DNA from: Capsicum annuum
Lineage: Eukaryota; Streptophyta; Magnoliopsida; Solanales; Solanaceae
NCBI RefSeq assembly: GCF_002878395.1
Contig: NC_061111.1
Span: 23,146,705-23,210,704, forward strand
Length of the DNA: 64,000 nucleotides
Reading direction: 5' to 3'
Part shown: one piece after another, positions 1-10,858 of the stretch
How positions within the stretch are numbered: the stretch's first letter is position 1
How the letters are laid out: the number at the start of each line of letters is the position of its first letter
Made by a program: the position numbers and the translations under genes
The notes under the pieces: generated by a model
What the model was told of the DNA's origin: nothing
The model's database searches: none
The model's input: the letters and a program-made list of their open reading frames with translations, nothing else

Positions 1-2893
1 TGTGTATTGAAAAGGTTTGGCAAAATATGCTTCGTTCTATCTCTTTGTGTCCTCCTTTAAGTTGTGTTGTGCATGCTGCATTATCCTAATAAAAAATCAT
101 GGGTACTTTGTCACCTTTTAAACTACATTTGTCGCGAATGAGATGTATTGTGGACCTCAACCAGACATACTCTCAGCTTGCTTCATGAATAACTATTATC
201 TCAGCATGGTTCGATGAAGTGGCTATAATAGAATGCTTTGTATATCTTCAAGATATGGCAGTACCCCCGCATATGAACACATAGCTTATTTGATACCAAG
301 CTTTATATGGGTCAGATTAATACCCAATACCAGCATAACCAACAAGATTGAGACTATAATCTTTAGTATAATGTAAGCTCATATTGGTAGTCTTTTTAGG
401 TATTGTGTATATGTTTGATGTCATTCTGGTGTCTCCTAGTAGGAGCAGAATTATACCTTGCTAATAAATTAACTGAAAAGGCTATAGGCCTTATAGCATT
501 TACAAGATACATTAGTGCATCAATTTCACTAAGATATGGTACTATATAACCAATCCAATTCGGTATATTTCTTATTTCAGTAAATAATCTATTGCTTTTG
601 AAACTCTCCAAAAGTTCCAATAATTTTCAAGTTATAAGTTAATGCAATATAAGGATAATAAATAAGTTTCCCAAAAACTTTTATTTGCTTTAAACATTTT
701 GAATCCTTAAAAAGTTTCATATAAATTTTGTCATGTGACATGAATCAGCATGTCATGTGTGACATCTTCAAATGCCTGGACTGCAAATCAAATAAGTTTT
801 TATGCTTACAAATATTCATCCTTTCACATCACTTGATAAATGTTTCTATGTTAGCATGCTTAATAAACGTGGTATTAAGATCCTCATAACAATTTATAAT
901 ACTGTGCCAATACTGTATATCATCGACGGTTTCTCATTTTGTATCAGTTCGCAATGTGACATAATATTTTGAGATCTCATCACTTCATTATTTTCAGGTA
1001 CCTGAACCTCTTATTAGGTTTCATGAATTATTATGTTATAGGTTCTTCAAGAGAACATTACCTTCTTATTATGACTGTTTGCTCCTTATCCTTTTCAAGG
1101 ATTATTTTATTTGGAGCCGATTGGTCTACCACGCTTCACGCATGCATAGACTTTTTCCCTTAGGGACACAAAATAGGATCACTTACAACTTAAATATGAG
1201 ATGCTTTCGGCATTTGACTTGAATTATCTTATGAATAAGAATCTGATGATAATTCTTTACATATTTCATAGCTTCTTACAATCTCCCTCTTATGTTTTGA
1301 AAACTAAAATACATCCTCCGTCTTCTTTGAGAAATCCATCTTTATGCATTATTGTATATTCATTAATTGTATACTGCACATCAAAATTATTAGATGGATA
1401 ACGTGTTGTTCCTAACTCAGAACCAACTTTGAGGAAAAATTAATCATAATTAATTTTTTTGATGCATACAAGTACTTTTGTATATAATATTTCAAACCAC
1501 CACATGAAACTTTGTTCTCATTAGCAACGGTTCAACTATTTATTGAAGGCATTTGATGCTAAACCATCATCATTAGATAAATTACCTTGATTATACAATC
1601 TGAAAATGATGCTCTTAACTCAATTTCATTAATCAAGCAACTTTATGAATGTCAAATTGCAGGTTGACAATAAACGTACTAGTGATCATCTTATATCGAT
1701 GCATCTAAATAGATCGCATGACAGGTGAATAGACCCATATTCACCTTTTATACTTTTCAGATTTTGAGGGATCAAATTCCGATATTAGTTGGTCCAACTA
1801 ACTTATCATGAGAACAAGCAACGTTAAAAGTTCATGAAGAATTTTTTAGTTCTTCATATATGTTTAATACTCGCTATGCACATCTTTGGGATGTCACAAA
1901 TGTTCTTGTCAATTTATGAACTTTTATACTAGTAAACTCCAAGCTTATATGACATGTACTTTTTTTTCTTTAATAAATTTTAGATTTACTATTACATGAA
2001 TAAAGTTCAAATTTACTACTTCAAAAGTAGATTTTAAAATAACTCTTCTCGATTATTCAGCCTCTTTCGAAGGTGAGTTGTGATACCATCACAATCAAGT
2101 GTACGTTTGCATTAATAATCTTCTTCTTATTCCCAATAAATGGAATAAATCATGCCTTAAGAATATCAAATTATGATATCTTAGAACCTCTTTCAAGATA
2201 TTGCTACTTCAGTAGCAAATCGTGGCATACATATGATCTAGAGATTTTTTTTTCTAGCATATCTTATTATCATAAGAAGAGTATGAATATATTATCACTT
2301 GATGATTATTATCACATAGTCTCTTCATGCTTATATTCGTACATTCAATCACTTGTCTTCTTTCAAACATATTATGCACTGCTACCACATTCCCTTCAAG
2401 AATGGAGCAAGTTGTTAACTTTCAGATTACATCATATATTGCTAACATATTCACTTCATGGAATGAAGCATATTCAATGGACAAGTTTCATGACTTTTTA
2501 TCAAATACATATTAATTTTTCCTTAGCTATCATAATATCATCAATATTATGTATTGAGATTTAAACCCAATATCTTATCCATATAAAGGTGTTTTAGTCT
2601 ATAATTCGATGGGACTTAAACCCAACATCTTATCATCATGGTGCATTGGAACTTTTAACCCAATGTCTTACCCTCTTAATGAGATGAGACTTAAATTCAT
2701 CTTCATATCTTTTAACAACATTGTTCTTCATGGACTAAGTGAAAGCATAAATAGTTCCAATCCAATTATTTTTTCTCACATCCAACAATAATTATATCAT
2801 TAGTAGCAAAAGATAAATAAGGAATCACTAACCGTAAAATTACTTTTAAATTTATAATTTTACCTTATTTGGCAGAATCTCGTACTGATAACA
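1..2893. other. AT-rich non-coding stretch, possibly the internal region of a minus-strand LTR element
   Basis: No convincing protein is seen on either strand. The longest open frame (163 codons at 2073-2564, plus strand) has no recognisable domain and a low-complexity, Ile/Ser/Tyr-rich composition. At 2552-2715 a phrase of the type 'gagacttaaacccaatatctta' recurs in three degenerate copies. The stretch ends beside a short LTR candidate with the wording 'cgtactgataaca'. Read on the minus strand this is 'tgttatcagtacg', similar to the start of the internal region in some plant copia elements. The best reading is the remnant of a non-coding or strongly decayed minus-strand LTR element that continues past the left edge. 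Confidence is low. Confidence 0.3.
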
Positions 2894-3115
2894 TGTTATA
2901 AAATATAAAGTAAAAATAAGAAAAATAGAAAGAGAAGAGAGGAGACTTCTTTATTTCTCATGAGGATTCTTGAGGAGTGAATAACAATGATGGAAAACCC
3001 TTTTATTTATATGGAAAAACTAACCTTAGGGTTTTTAACTTTTCCATAACTAAACATTCACTATATATGGTAAAGTAGACATTCATCGTATATGATAATA
3101 TATATATTTTTAACA
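2894..3115 (-). mobile_element. Short candidate LTR (222 bp), minus orientation
   Basis: The segment begins tgttataaaa and ends tttttaaca, giving the TG...CA termini of an LTR. On the minus strand a TATA-like box (tataaata, complement of 3004-3011) lies where a promoter would be expected. The partner LTR is not in the window, so neither a target-site duplication nor completeness can be tested. It could instead be an unrelated AT-rich repeat with chance TG/CA ends. Confidence 0.4.
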
Positions 3116-3717
3116 CTTAAAACTTTTTAAAATTTCATACTTCTTATAGTTTTCTTATTCTAACGCTTTCATATTTATTTCTAATTTTATTAAATCGTCT
3201 TAAAATCAACTAAAGTTGATTAATAATTAGTTTTCATTTATTCTAAAAAGGAAAGGTTTTACTATAAATAGTTAATTAATTTTCAACTCTTAAATATTAA
3301 AAAAAAAATAATGAAAAGATGATTGTTCCTAAAATAGAGACTTTTAATGAAGGGTTAAAAGTCCAAAAAATATTTCTAAGGTCATTCACACTTTTAATAT
3401 ATGCTAGTTTAACTCGTACATGCCTCGCACGTGTAACATTTGATTATTTAAAATTAAATAATTTTATCTATTGCGGAGAGTTTTAATAAAGTGTAAAAAT
3501 TCAAATAAATTTTCAAAAAAATTTCACACTTTAATATAATAATGTAAATATAAATATATGTACATATATATTTTACCAGAAGTTTAAAATGGTTGACAGA
3601 TCATCACTTTTGCGTTTACCGTATAGTTTCGCTTTCCCTTGTTGCCACAGGCTAAGAGAGACACATCAATTTGAACCATATTTGTGTTATGATTATTTTA
3701 TACTAGATGGCTCGAGC

Positions 3718-3767
3718 CCGTACTTTGTATGGGCTTGTGTTTCCGTACTTTGTATGGGCTTGTGTTT
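3718..3767. repeat. 25-bp perfect tandem duplication
   Basis: Two adjacent identical 25-base copies (3718-3742 and 3743-3767), each starting ccgtactttgtatgggctt. No third copy is present. Confidence 0.9.
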
Positions 3768-3916
3768 GACAAATTGTTTGTTTGTTGTTTGTTTTAATAA
3801 AATATAAAGATGTGGATATGAAGTAAGTATTCATTTTTGTGAATATACCATCAGAGAATGTTTAAAGAATTTTAGGACATCAATTCTTCAATGCAGACTA
3901 TAAGTTGAATTTGAAA

Positions 3917-4086
3917 GCTAAAGAGTTACTTCACTCTTTGTTTCATAGAAGAAATCATTGAATTCATACTAAAGTCAGTCCGACACTAACTGACCTAAAG
4001 AGCTAAAGAGTTACTTCACTCTTTGTTTCATAGAAGAAATCATTGAATTCATACTAAAGTCAGTCCGACACTAACTGACCTAAAGA
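3917..4086. repeat. 85-bp perfect tandem duplication
   Basis: Two head-to-tail copies of 85 bases (3917-4001 and 4002-4086), each starting gctaaagagttacttc and ending ctgacctaaaga. I see no difference between them, which suggests a very recent duplication or an assembly artefact. Confidence 0.9.
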
Positions 4087-4555
4087 ATAAAGCACAATAG
4101 CAGCCAACTTCACAAATTTGAGCACACCTTGCATTGACTGTGTACGAAGTATGTGTTAAATATATCAAGTGATTAATGACGCCATCTGATTTTATCCCCG
4201 GGAATTTTTATGTCAGCATCAATGGATGATGGGCTCATCTAAAGATTGTTCAAGAACCATTCATCCTTTCTTATCCTTTGCTTCCATATTTGCATCATGT
4301 TTTGTAAGGGAAAAAACTTATCTAATGGAGAAATTCTACAAGTTAAATAGAATCTTTTGACAGTAAATCAAAAGCACGACTGAAATATGTAATATACTGT
4401 AAGATTAAAATAATACATGATTAAGAAGGAATTATATTCATATTCCTTCATGGGCTTATATTCCTTTTCTACATTAAGGTATATGAAACAAAATAAACCC
4501 TAATAAAATATATGCAGCTTTATTCCGCCACTTTTTTTCCAACACACACATAATA

Positions 4556-4735
4556 ATGTCCTCAATTCCATATGATATCCTACTTTGCATCCTTATTAGG
4601 CTACCAGTTAAATCTTTATTACATTTTTAGTCCATTTCTAAGCTATGGAACACTATAATTTGTGACGATAAATTCAAGAAAGCTCACTGTGACCCAACGT
4701 TTATCGGGAGCACGGTAACTGCTGAAAGTATCTAA
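4556..4735 (+). pseudogene. F-box protein pseudogene (N-terminal F-box only)
   Basis: F-box proteins are the substrate-recognition subunits of SCF ubiquitin ligases. From ATG 4556 the frame reads MSSIPYDILLCILIRLPVKS, the classic start of a plant F-box domain (hydrophobic-P-x-D-hydrophobic, then RLPVKSLL). A TAG at 4628-4630 replaces the usual Arg/Cys codon. In the same frame it continues SISKLWNTIICDDKFKKAH, the second half of the F-box (VSK-x-W, then KF-x-x-AH). The frame closes at TAA 4733-4735. No kelch or FBA-type repeats follow, although GC-richer sequence to about 4920 may be decayed C-terminal coding sequence. Family identity is clear; the parent gene is not. Confidence 0.75.
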
Positions 4736-5482
4736 ATAGTAAGCCCACCCCAAGATGAGTGCTATCCTATTCCGACTTTCCTAGAGCTTCCAGTAGCACA
4801 GCCGAGACAGAGACGGGTTCTCTTTCCTTGCCGGGATGGAGCAATAGAAGTTTTTCTTGAAAATTCAGGAGAAGACCACGGCGAGATGAGTCATTTATCA
4901 TTACGGTAGGTGTCAAGTGGAAGTGTAAAACTTTGTACTAGGGTTTTTCTGATCCATACAAGTACTCTAATATTTTTTTCAATTGTCAATATGTCTTACA
5001 AAATATTCTCTTTCAGGAAAACAAATTTCTACAAAATGAGGAAAGTGACTTTTTTATTGAGGTACATTCGTAGGGAAAATATGTTTTATAAGTGATGTTA
5101 AAGTTCATTAGATTATATTCGCCCGTCTATCCCTTGACCACTTTATCATTGTCATCGTTATCCTCGAACCCTCACTATCCACTTTATTACATCTAATAAT
5201 ATTTTGTTAGAATACATATACATATTTTGGGAATAATATTTTTCCGCTTACTTATCAAACACAAAACAATATATAAGAAACTTACTTGTTAGATAAATAT
5301 TTTCCTTCATGCCAAACATGACCTTTATGGAAAACTTTTGCGAGGAAGAACTTCTTTTGGTTCTCATTCCCACTAAAAAAGCATGAATAATTAAGGAGAA
5401 TCTATGAAAAGACACACACATATATATATATTATCATTTTTATATCATGGATTATTGAGGGCTTAATGCTTGATAATAAACT
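4736..5482. other. Intergenic sequence next to the F-box pseudogene
   Basis: 4740-4920 is noticeably richer in GC than its surroundings and may be decayed downstream F-box gene sequence. From 4920 to 5482 the DNA is AT-rich. A short (AC)n(AT)n microsatellite lies at 5411-5433. The last five bases (5478-5482, aaact) form the left target site of copia element A. Confidence 0.45.
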
Positions 5483-6448
5483 TGTTGGGTACTATGTAGT
5501 TTTGATGATTGACAAGATGATATGAAGCATGTTAGTCAAACTAAGGAGGCAAGAGTTGAAATTGAAGGAGGAGTCTCACTTGAAGTAGAACTCTAGGTAA
5601 CGAGAGTTTTGATTGAGGGGGGAGTTTAAAATAAAGAATGACTCTTTGGAGAAATGTTCTTAAAAATAAGAAGTTACATGTGGGTACAACACTTGAAGAT
5701 AAGTGAAAGAAAGAGTTTCACTTAGATGAGGAGATTGACTTGAAGAAGGACTTTGACTTAATAACAAACTCTGATGAGTTGAAGAGTCCAACTGAAGATA
5801 GAAGATTGATGGCATAAAGGACTCTTTGAAGAGTTGTTGTTAAATAGAAAAAGTGACATTAATAGCCATTTACGCACTTACAAAGCAGAAAAGAGCAATT
5901 GACAGATTGACTTTACTAAGTGATACTCAATCGTTGAAGAAATACATTGAAGAACTAAGTCCTAGAATAGAATTTGGATAAGAGTTTTAGCATTAATAGT
6001 TAGGAGTTGTTCATTGTGTTGAAATATTGATGTAATATTAGTTTCAGTGTGGTATAAACTGAACTAGAGACTAGTCTTTGAGTTGAGAAAAACTCGGAGA
6101 CTTTGGGAACACATACCTTGGGTGGTTTGTCTGTAGTTTGGAGTTAAAGTTTATAATTCCTAGCTGTTGAGTTATAGGAATTAGAGTTTATAACTCCTAG
6201 GTTACAAGAGTTTTGTAATTTGTCATTGTTGAGGCTCAGAGTTATTTAGTGAAGTTGGGGTTAAATCTTGTAGAGGTACAGGTCATGGTTTTTTACATTT
6301 TTTGAGTCTAGAGTTTTCCATGTTAAAACAATTGTTTTATCTACTTACTATCTTTAATTCTATCACTTGAACACGTTGGGAAACCCGTTCCATCCATAGG
6401 CAACAGCTAGACTAAAATAAGGTAATCAGTAGGAAACGTACTCTAACA
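5483..6448 (+). repeat. 5' LTR of copia element A
   Basis: It starts tgttgggtactatgtagttt and ends gtactctaaca, 966 bp. Compared with the 3' LTR it lacks one 162-bp block (equivalent to 35540-35701) between two 'act' triplets, and it has a single copy of a 26-bp segment present twice in the 3' LTR. Confidence 0.9.
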
Positions 6449-6450
6449 AG

Positions 6451-6463
6451 AGGTATCAGATCC
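6451..6463 (+). other. Primer-binding site of element A (initiator-Met tRNA type)
   Basis: aggtatcagatcc, two bases after the 5' LTR, is a slightly mutated form of tggtatcagagc, the complement of the 3' end of plant initiator tRNA-Met. Confidence 0.85.
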
Positions 6464-6504
6464 AGGTTGTCTTTAAAAAGGTTATCACCTAAGAAAACAT
6501 CACT

Positions 6505-8171
6505 ATGATGAATTCTGCACCACCTACTGGTCACAGTGAAGGTCAATCCACTACTAGACCTCTACTCTTTGATGTCTCTCACTTTATCTGGTTGAAATCT
6601 AGGATGGAAATGTTTCTCCAAGGTGAATTTTATGAATTATGGGATAGAATTGTAGATGGACCAATAATTCCCATAAAGACAATAGATGGAGAACAAGTAA
6701 AAAAAGGTAAGGAGTGAATTCACTCCAGAAGATCTTATTACACTAAAAAAGAATGCAAAAGCCAAAAATATTCTGATTTATGGCCTTGGTCCAGCCAAGT
6801 ACAATAGAGTGTCTAATTGCAACACTGCCAAGCAAATATGGGATGCTCTGATAAATGCACATGAGGGCACCTCTCAGGTAAGAAAGTTTAGAATTGTTAT
6901 TCTCTTTACTAAATTAAGGCCTTTAAAATAAAGGAGAATGAATCTCTTCATGAGATGATGACAAGACTTACAACTTTAACAAATGAATTAACTTCCTTGG
7001 GAAAAGTCATTCCTACGGAGGAACAAGTTGAAAAGGTATTGAGGGTATTACCTAAGTCTAAATGGGCGGTCAAGGTTATTGCCATTAGGGAAGAAAAGGA
7101 TCTCACTCGGATGACTTTGAATGAACTAGTGAGAAATATGAAGACCGATGAGATGAACATGGAAGATCTAAAAAAGGCATTTAAAAGTGATGAATATGAA
7201 CTGGATGAAAAACAAATGGCCTTCAGTATAAAAAACTTCAAGAAGTTTTTCAAGAAAAAGGCATCTGACAAGAAAAAAATAGGTAGCAAGAAGCGGTCCA
7301 ATAATAAAAATTAGGTTGGATACTACAAATATGACAAAACTAATCATCGCATTAACGATTGCCCTCTCTGGAAGATTGAGTGGAAAAGGAAAGAGCTGAA
7401 AAAGAATTGAAGGAGAAATAAAAGAAAAAGGAAAAGGAGGGCTATGATATGGTAGCTACTTGGGGATCAGATCGTGAAGAAGTTGATGAAACTCCTCTCA
7501 TGTCCATTGGAGGTTCAGACATGGAAGAAGAAGATGGAACCTCTGAGCTAAGTATTCTTGAACTCAAAGAGAAGTTGCATTTATTTCCAAAAAGAAAACT
7601 TTTTTCTTTAAGAAGTTCTTTAATTGATGATTTTCAAGAACTAACATCTAATAGGGATGAAATCTTCAGCAGTCTGGCAAACCTAAACTTTGATTATATT
7701 AATCTAGAGGCTTTTAAAAAAACTGTTGAAATGGAAAACTACACTCTTATGAAACAGGTTAGTAGACTTGGTTAATCAAACCTAACTCTAAAATCTGAAG
7801 TTCTAAACTTGTCTCTCCCTAAAAAGGAAAAAAAGATCAAGAGTGAGGAACAAGAAAAAATTGAGTCAGAATTGACTAAGATTAAACATGAATGCTTTTG
7901 TGAAAAACAAAAGACCGATCAATTAAGTCAAAAAGACTCTAAATTAAAACTTGATCTTGAAAGAGCTAATAGATGGACAAATTCTTCAAGAATTGTTCAT
8001 AAGCTAGGTGAAATAACTCATAATGAAAAGGCTAGATTGGGATTTTATAACAGCTCTAATGCTATTAAAGATCTGTGTTATATTTGTGGTAACTTAGGGC
8101 ATCTAACCACTGAATGTCCAGTTACAGCAAAAAAGCAAATCAAGATGTATAAACATAGCAAGAGACTTTGA
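6505..8171 (+). pseudogene. Copia gag of element A, broken into several frames
   Basis: Gag builds the particle that packages element RNA. The start reads MMNSAPPTGHSEGQ at 6505 and leads into a UBN2-type gag (WDALINAHEGTSQVRKF at about 6840-6890; EEQVEKVLRVLPKSK at about 7018-7063). A lysine-rich tract (KKFFKKKASDKKK) and a damaged first zinc knuckle (YYKYDKTNHRINDCP at about 7321-7365, its first two cysteines now Tyr) follow. Downstream are an acidic linker (SDMEEEDGTSE), a coiled-coil-like Leu/Lys/Glu segment and an intact second CCHC knuckle (CYICGNLGHLTTEC, about 8075-8116). Frame breaks fall near 6715, 6930, 7314 and 7775. The same layout occurs in element B, so the two belong to related families. 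Confidence 0.8.
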
Positions 8172-8620
8172 TTCCATGTTAGCACAAGTTAACAAGAAGG
8201 TCAAAACTGGAAAAAGAAATAGGTCACATAACCTGTTGCCTCGATGGGCTAGAAGGAACCTTATTTATCTATTTGATCACAAGAAAGGACACAAGATTGT
8301 CTGGGTGCCTAAAGTTAACCCCTAATTTATTTCATAGGTTAGAGTGAACGGAGACAAGCAAAATTAGTACAGGGATAGAGCTTGCTCAAGGCATAAGACT
8401 GGAAGCAAATAAAGTTCCTTTCACTTACCACATCTAAAAGGGGAATGATTCTTTTGGAGATGGCAAAATGAGCACCATTACTAGGGTTGAAAATATTAGG
8501 ATAACTGAAACAAAAGCCTTTGAAAGATGGCCATATTTGTAGTGTTTGTGTAAGGGGGGAGCAAGGGAGAACCTATTTCAAAGCAAAGAATCATATGAGT
8601 ACGATCAAGTGCTTGGATCT
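8172..8620 (+). pseudogene. Protease/integrase-start remnant of element A
   Basis: After gag the sequence still resembles element B: a region like 'NLLPRWARRNLIYLFDHKK', then DRACSRHKTG near 8376-8405, a decayed copia aspartic-protease motif (usually DSGCSRHMTG). A deletion then removes most of protease and the GAG-pre-integrase domain. The last bases (gtgcttggatct) belong to the integrase start: with solo LTR D removed they join 'ggtccatatgaatctttgtagacca' at 30887, matching element B's MVHIDLYGP. Confidence 0.6.
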
Positions 8621-9883
8621 TGTAATGCCCCGAGTCTGTACCCCAGACTCTACACAGTGCTAGCAACCCCAAAGGATCACCATCTAACCCATGACTAGTA
8701 CCTGATGTGAGTACTGAATTATAGCAACACTTCAATGATAATATATATCTAAAATAAATGCGAAAAATAGGCTGAAAATCACCGTAAGGTTCATCACTGA
8801 AACAAGTACTGAATACTGAAATATGAATACTGAAATATCTGTCTAAAATACTCTAGTTTGAAAGCCACTAAATGTCTGAATATGGAGTTGATAGGACAAG
8901 ACCCCAACTAACTCCAACTACTGTATACTGAAATGCTAAAATGATAAAATGATATGATACTTTGTGCTAAAACTATAAGGATTCACCACTAAGTATGTTG
9001 CTAATAGATGGAATACTAAGTGCCGTCAGGATCCCATACATCTGAACCTATGATATAAAATATCATAGGGAAAAAGAAAGGTATGCGTCAGTACTTTGAA
9101 TGTACTGGTATGCTAAGTGAGGTAGGATTATATGCATGGGTTCATATGCATGAACAAATAACTGACTGAGTAGCATAAATATAACTGAATGAGAGTACAT
9201 GGATGAACACATAAATTGTAACTGAGATTATGTCAATATTGGATACTAAGTTTTGAATGTTGATTAACTAATATTTGAGTTTACTAATACTATAATACCG
9301 ATAGTTGAATGACTATTTCTGATAGTCCTGATTCTGCAGAACTGTGCTGAGTTCTATACTGAGTTGAGTGACTATATCTGATAGTCCTAATTTTGTATAA
9401 CTGAACTGATTTCTATTCTGAGATTGAAACTAAAACTGTGGGAGGTAATCATCTAACCAATATGGCCCTTCTCTGAACTAATTTGGGATCCAACCTGTAA
9501 CCCCAATTATAAGGGTGTCAGTACCATGCCATAGGTAAAGATAAGTGTTAATTCACCCTCATCTGGCAGGTGCTCTGAATGAGAATGGTGGCACCCTCAA
9601 CTGGCAGGTAAGATACCTCATCAACCCTTAATTGGTAGGTTGATGTCTCAATCTATGCTGCCTACGTATTCTGGAACACAAGGACTACTTCTAAGGATCA
9701 CACCCTCTGCTGGCAGATGAGTCCCCATCCTAGGGTTCACTTGGTGCTGAATCCTACTCCCAATTGAATAGACATTGAAATAAACTCTAGACTATTCTAG
9801 GATAGACTTAACTATTACTGGTCATATTGTCTAACTAAACTGAACTGAATTCACTACGTTCTGCTAACTGACAGGATACTACT
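8621..9883 (-). repeat. Solo LTR D, left half
   Basis: Contains the three short hairpins shared by the gypsy LTRs of this window: 9047-9069 (10-bp stem cctatgatat/atatcatagg, loop aaa), 9089-9107 (cagtac/gtactg) and 9140-9155 (gttcat/atgaac). A stretch at 9430-9760 repeats the phrase 'accctcatctggcaggt' in degenerate form. It ends at ctact, the target site of copia B. Confidence 0.85.
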
Positions 9884-10802
9884 TATTAGGTAATGTAAAG
9901 TTTTGATAATGGACATGTTAATGAAATATGTTGTGCAAGTTGTTCCATACAAGTGAAGAAAGAAAAGTTACTGCTGCTCACATGTACTATAGACTGAAGT
10001 TGATGCAAGGCAGACAAGGCGTTAAGACAAAAGCAAGAAATCTCAAAATTATTACTAAGACTTACCACATACAGCACAAAGATTGAAGAGAAGATAAGTT
10101 CAAAACTTAGAGTTTGAATTGTTCAAGGAGTCCAGCTAGACTAAGAGATGAAGTAAAAGAGTCCTATTGAGTTATGGTGAGAGACATCAGTAACAAAGAG
10201 TAAAACTACCTAGGAGTCGTATTAAAGATAGAAGAGTACATCAACTAAAGGACTCATCAAGGAGTTGTCTTAAATACAATATACGACATTCAAAGTTTCA
10301 CTTATGCACTGAGAAAGAAAATCATCAATCAGCAAATTAGTTCACCAAACTTAAAGAAGAACCTGGTCCTTTACTTAGCAAGTCATAGACTTTGTAGTAA
10401 GTTGGTTCTTTGAGTTGTAATGAGTCTTTTGTTCGAGTCTCAGTGAAGTATAAACTAAGTTAGGAGTTATGTCTTCAATTTAGGGAACTCAAAGACTTGG
10501 GAACACTTATCTTGGGATGATTTATGTTTTAGTAGAAATAGGAGTTAGAAGTTTTAATTCCTAGTTTACAAGAAGTCTTGTAATTTGTTGATTGTTGAGG
10601 CACAAGAGTAATAGTGGAGTTGGGGTTAAATCTTGTAGAGGTATAGGTCTTGGGTTTTTTACACCTTTCTTGAGCTAGGTGTTTTCCACGTAAAAGTATT
10701 GTGTTTAAATTTTACTTCAGTGAACCATGTTAGCTTACTTGTTCCACAGATAGGATACCAGTAGAGTATAATATTAAAATCAGTTGAGCAGGCACTCTAA
10801 TA
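9884..10802 (+). repeat. 5' LTR of copia element B
   Basis: It starts tattaggtaatgtaaagttt and ends ggcactctaata. Both terminal dinucleotides have suffered G-to-A or C-to-T changes compared with the 3' LTR (tgttagg... and ...ctctaaca). Confidence 0.88.
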
Positions 10803-10815
10803 AGTCGTATCAAAG
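10803..10815 (+). other. Degenerate primer-binding site of element B
   Basis: agtcgtatcaaag directly follows the LTR. It aligns with the initiator-Met site (tggtatcagagc) with several changes. Confidence 0.6.
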
Positions 10816-10858
10816 TGAGGTTGTCTTAAATAAGGCTAGCACCTAAGAAAAAATAACA

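Larger units (their letters stand above)
3116..4555. other. AT-rich intergenic sequence with two recent tandem duplications
   Basis: No coding region is supported. A 72-codon frame at 3589-3807 is partly made by a 25-bp tandem duplication and has no domain. Apart from the two duplications listed separately I see only poly-A/T runs and plain AT-rich sequence. Confidence 0.5.

Noticed and set aside
2073..2564. 163-codon open frame on the plus strand
   Set aside because: AT-rich, no domain, composition typical of chance frames, and the surrounding sequence looks non-coding.
9430..9760. Degenerate 'accctcatctggcaggt' phrases as a possible separate satellite
   Set aside because: The same phrases occur at the same place in LTRs C and F, so they are part of the LTR family, not an independent repeat.
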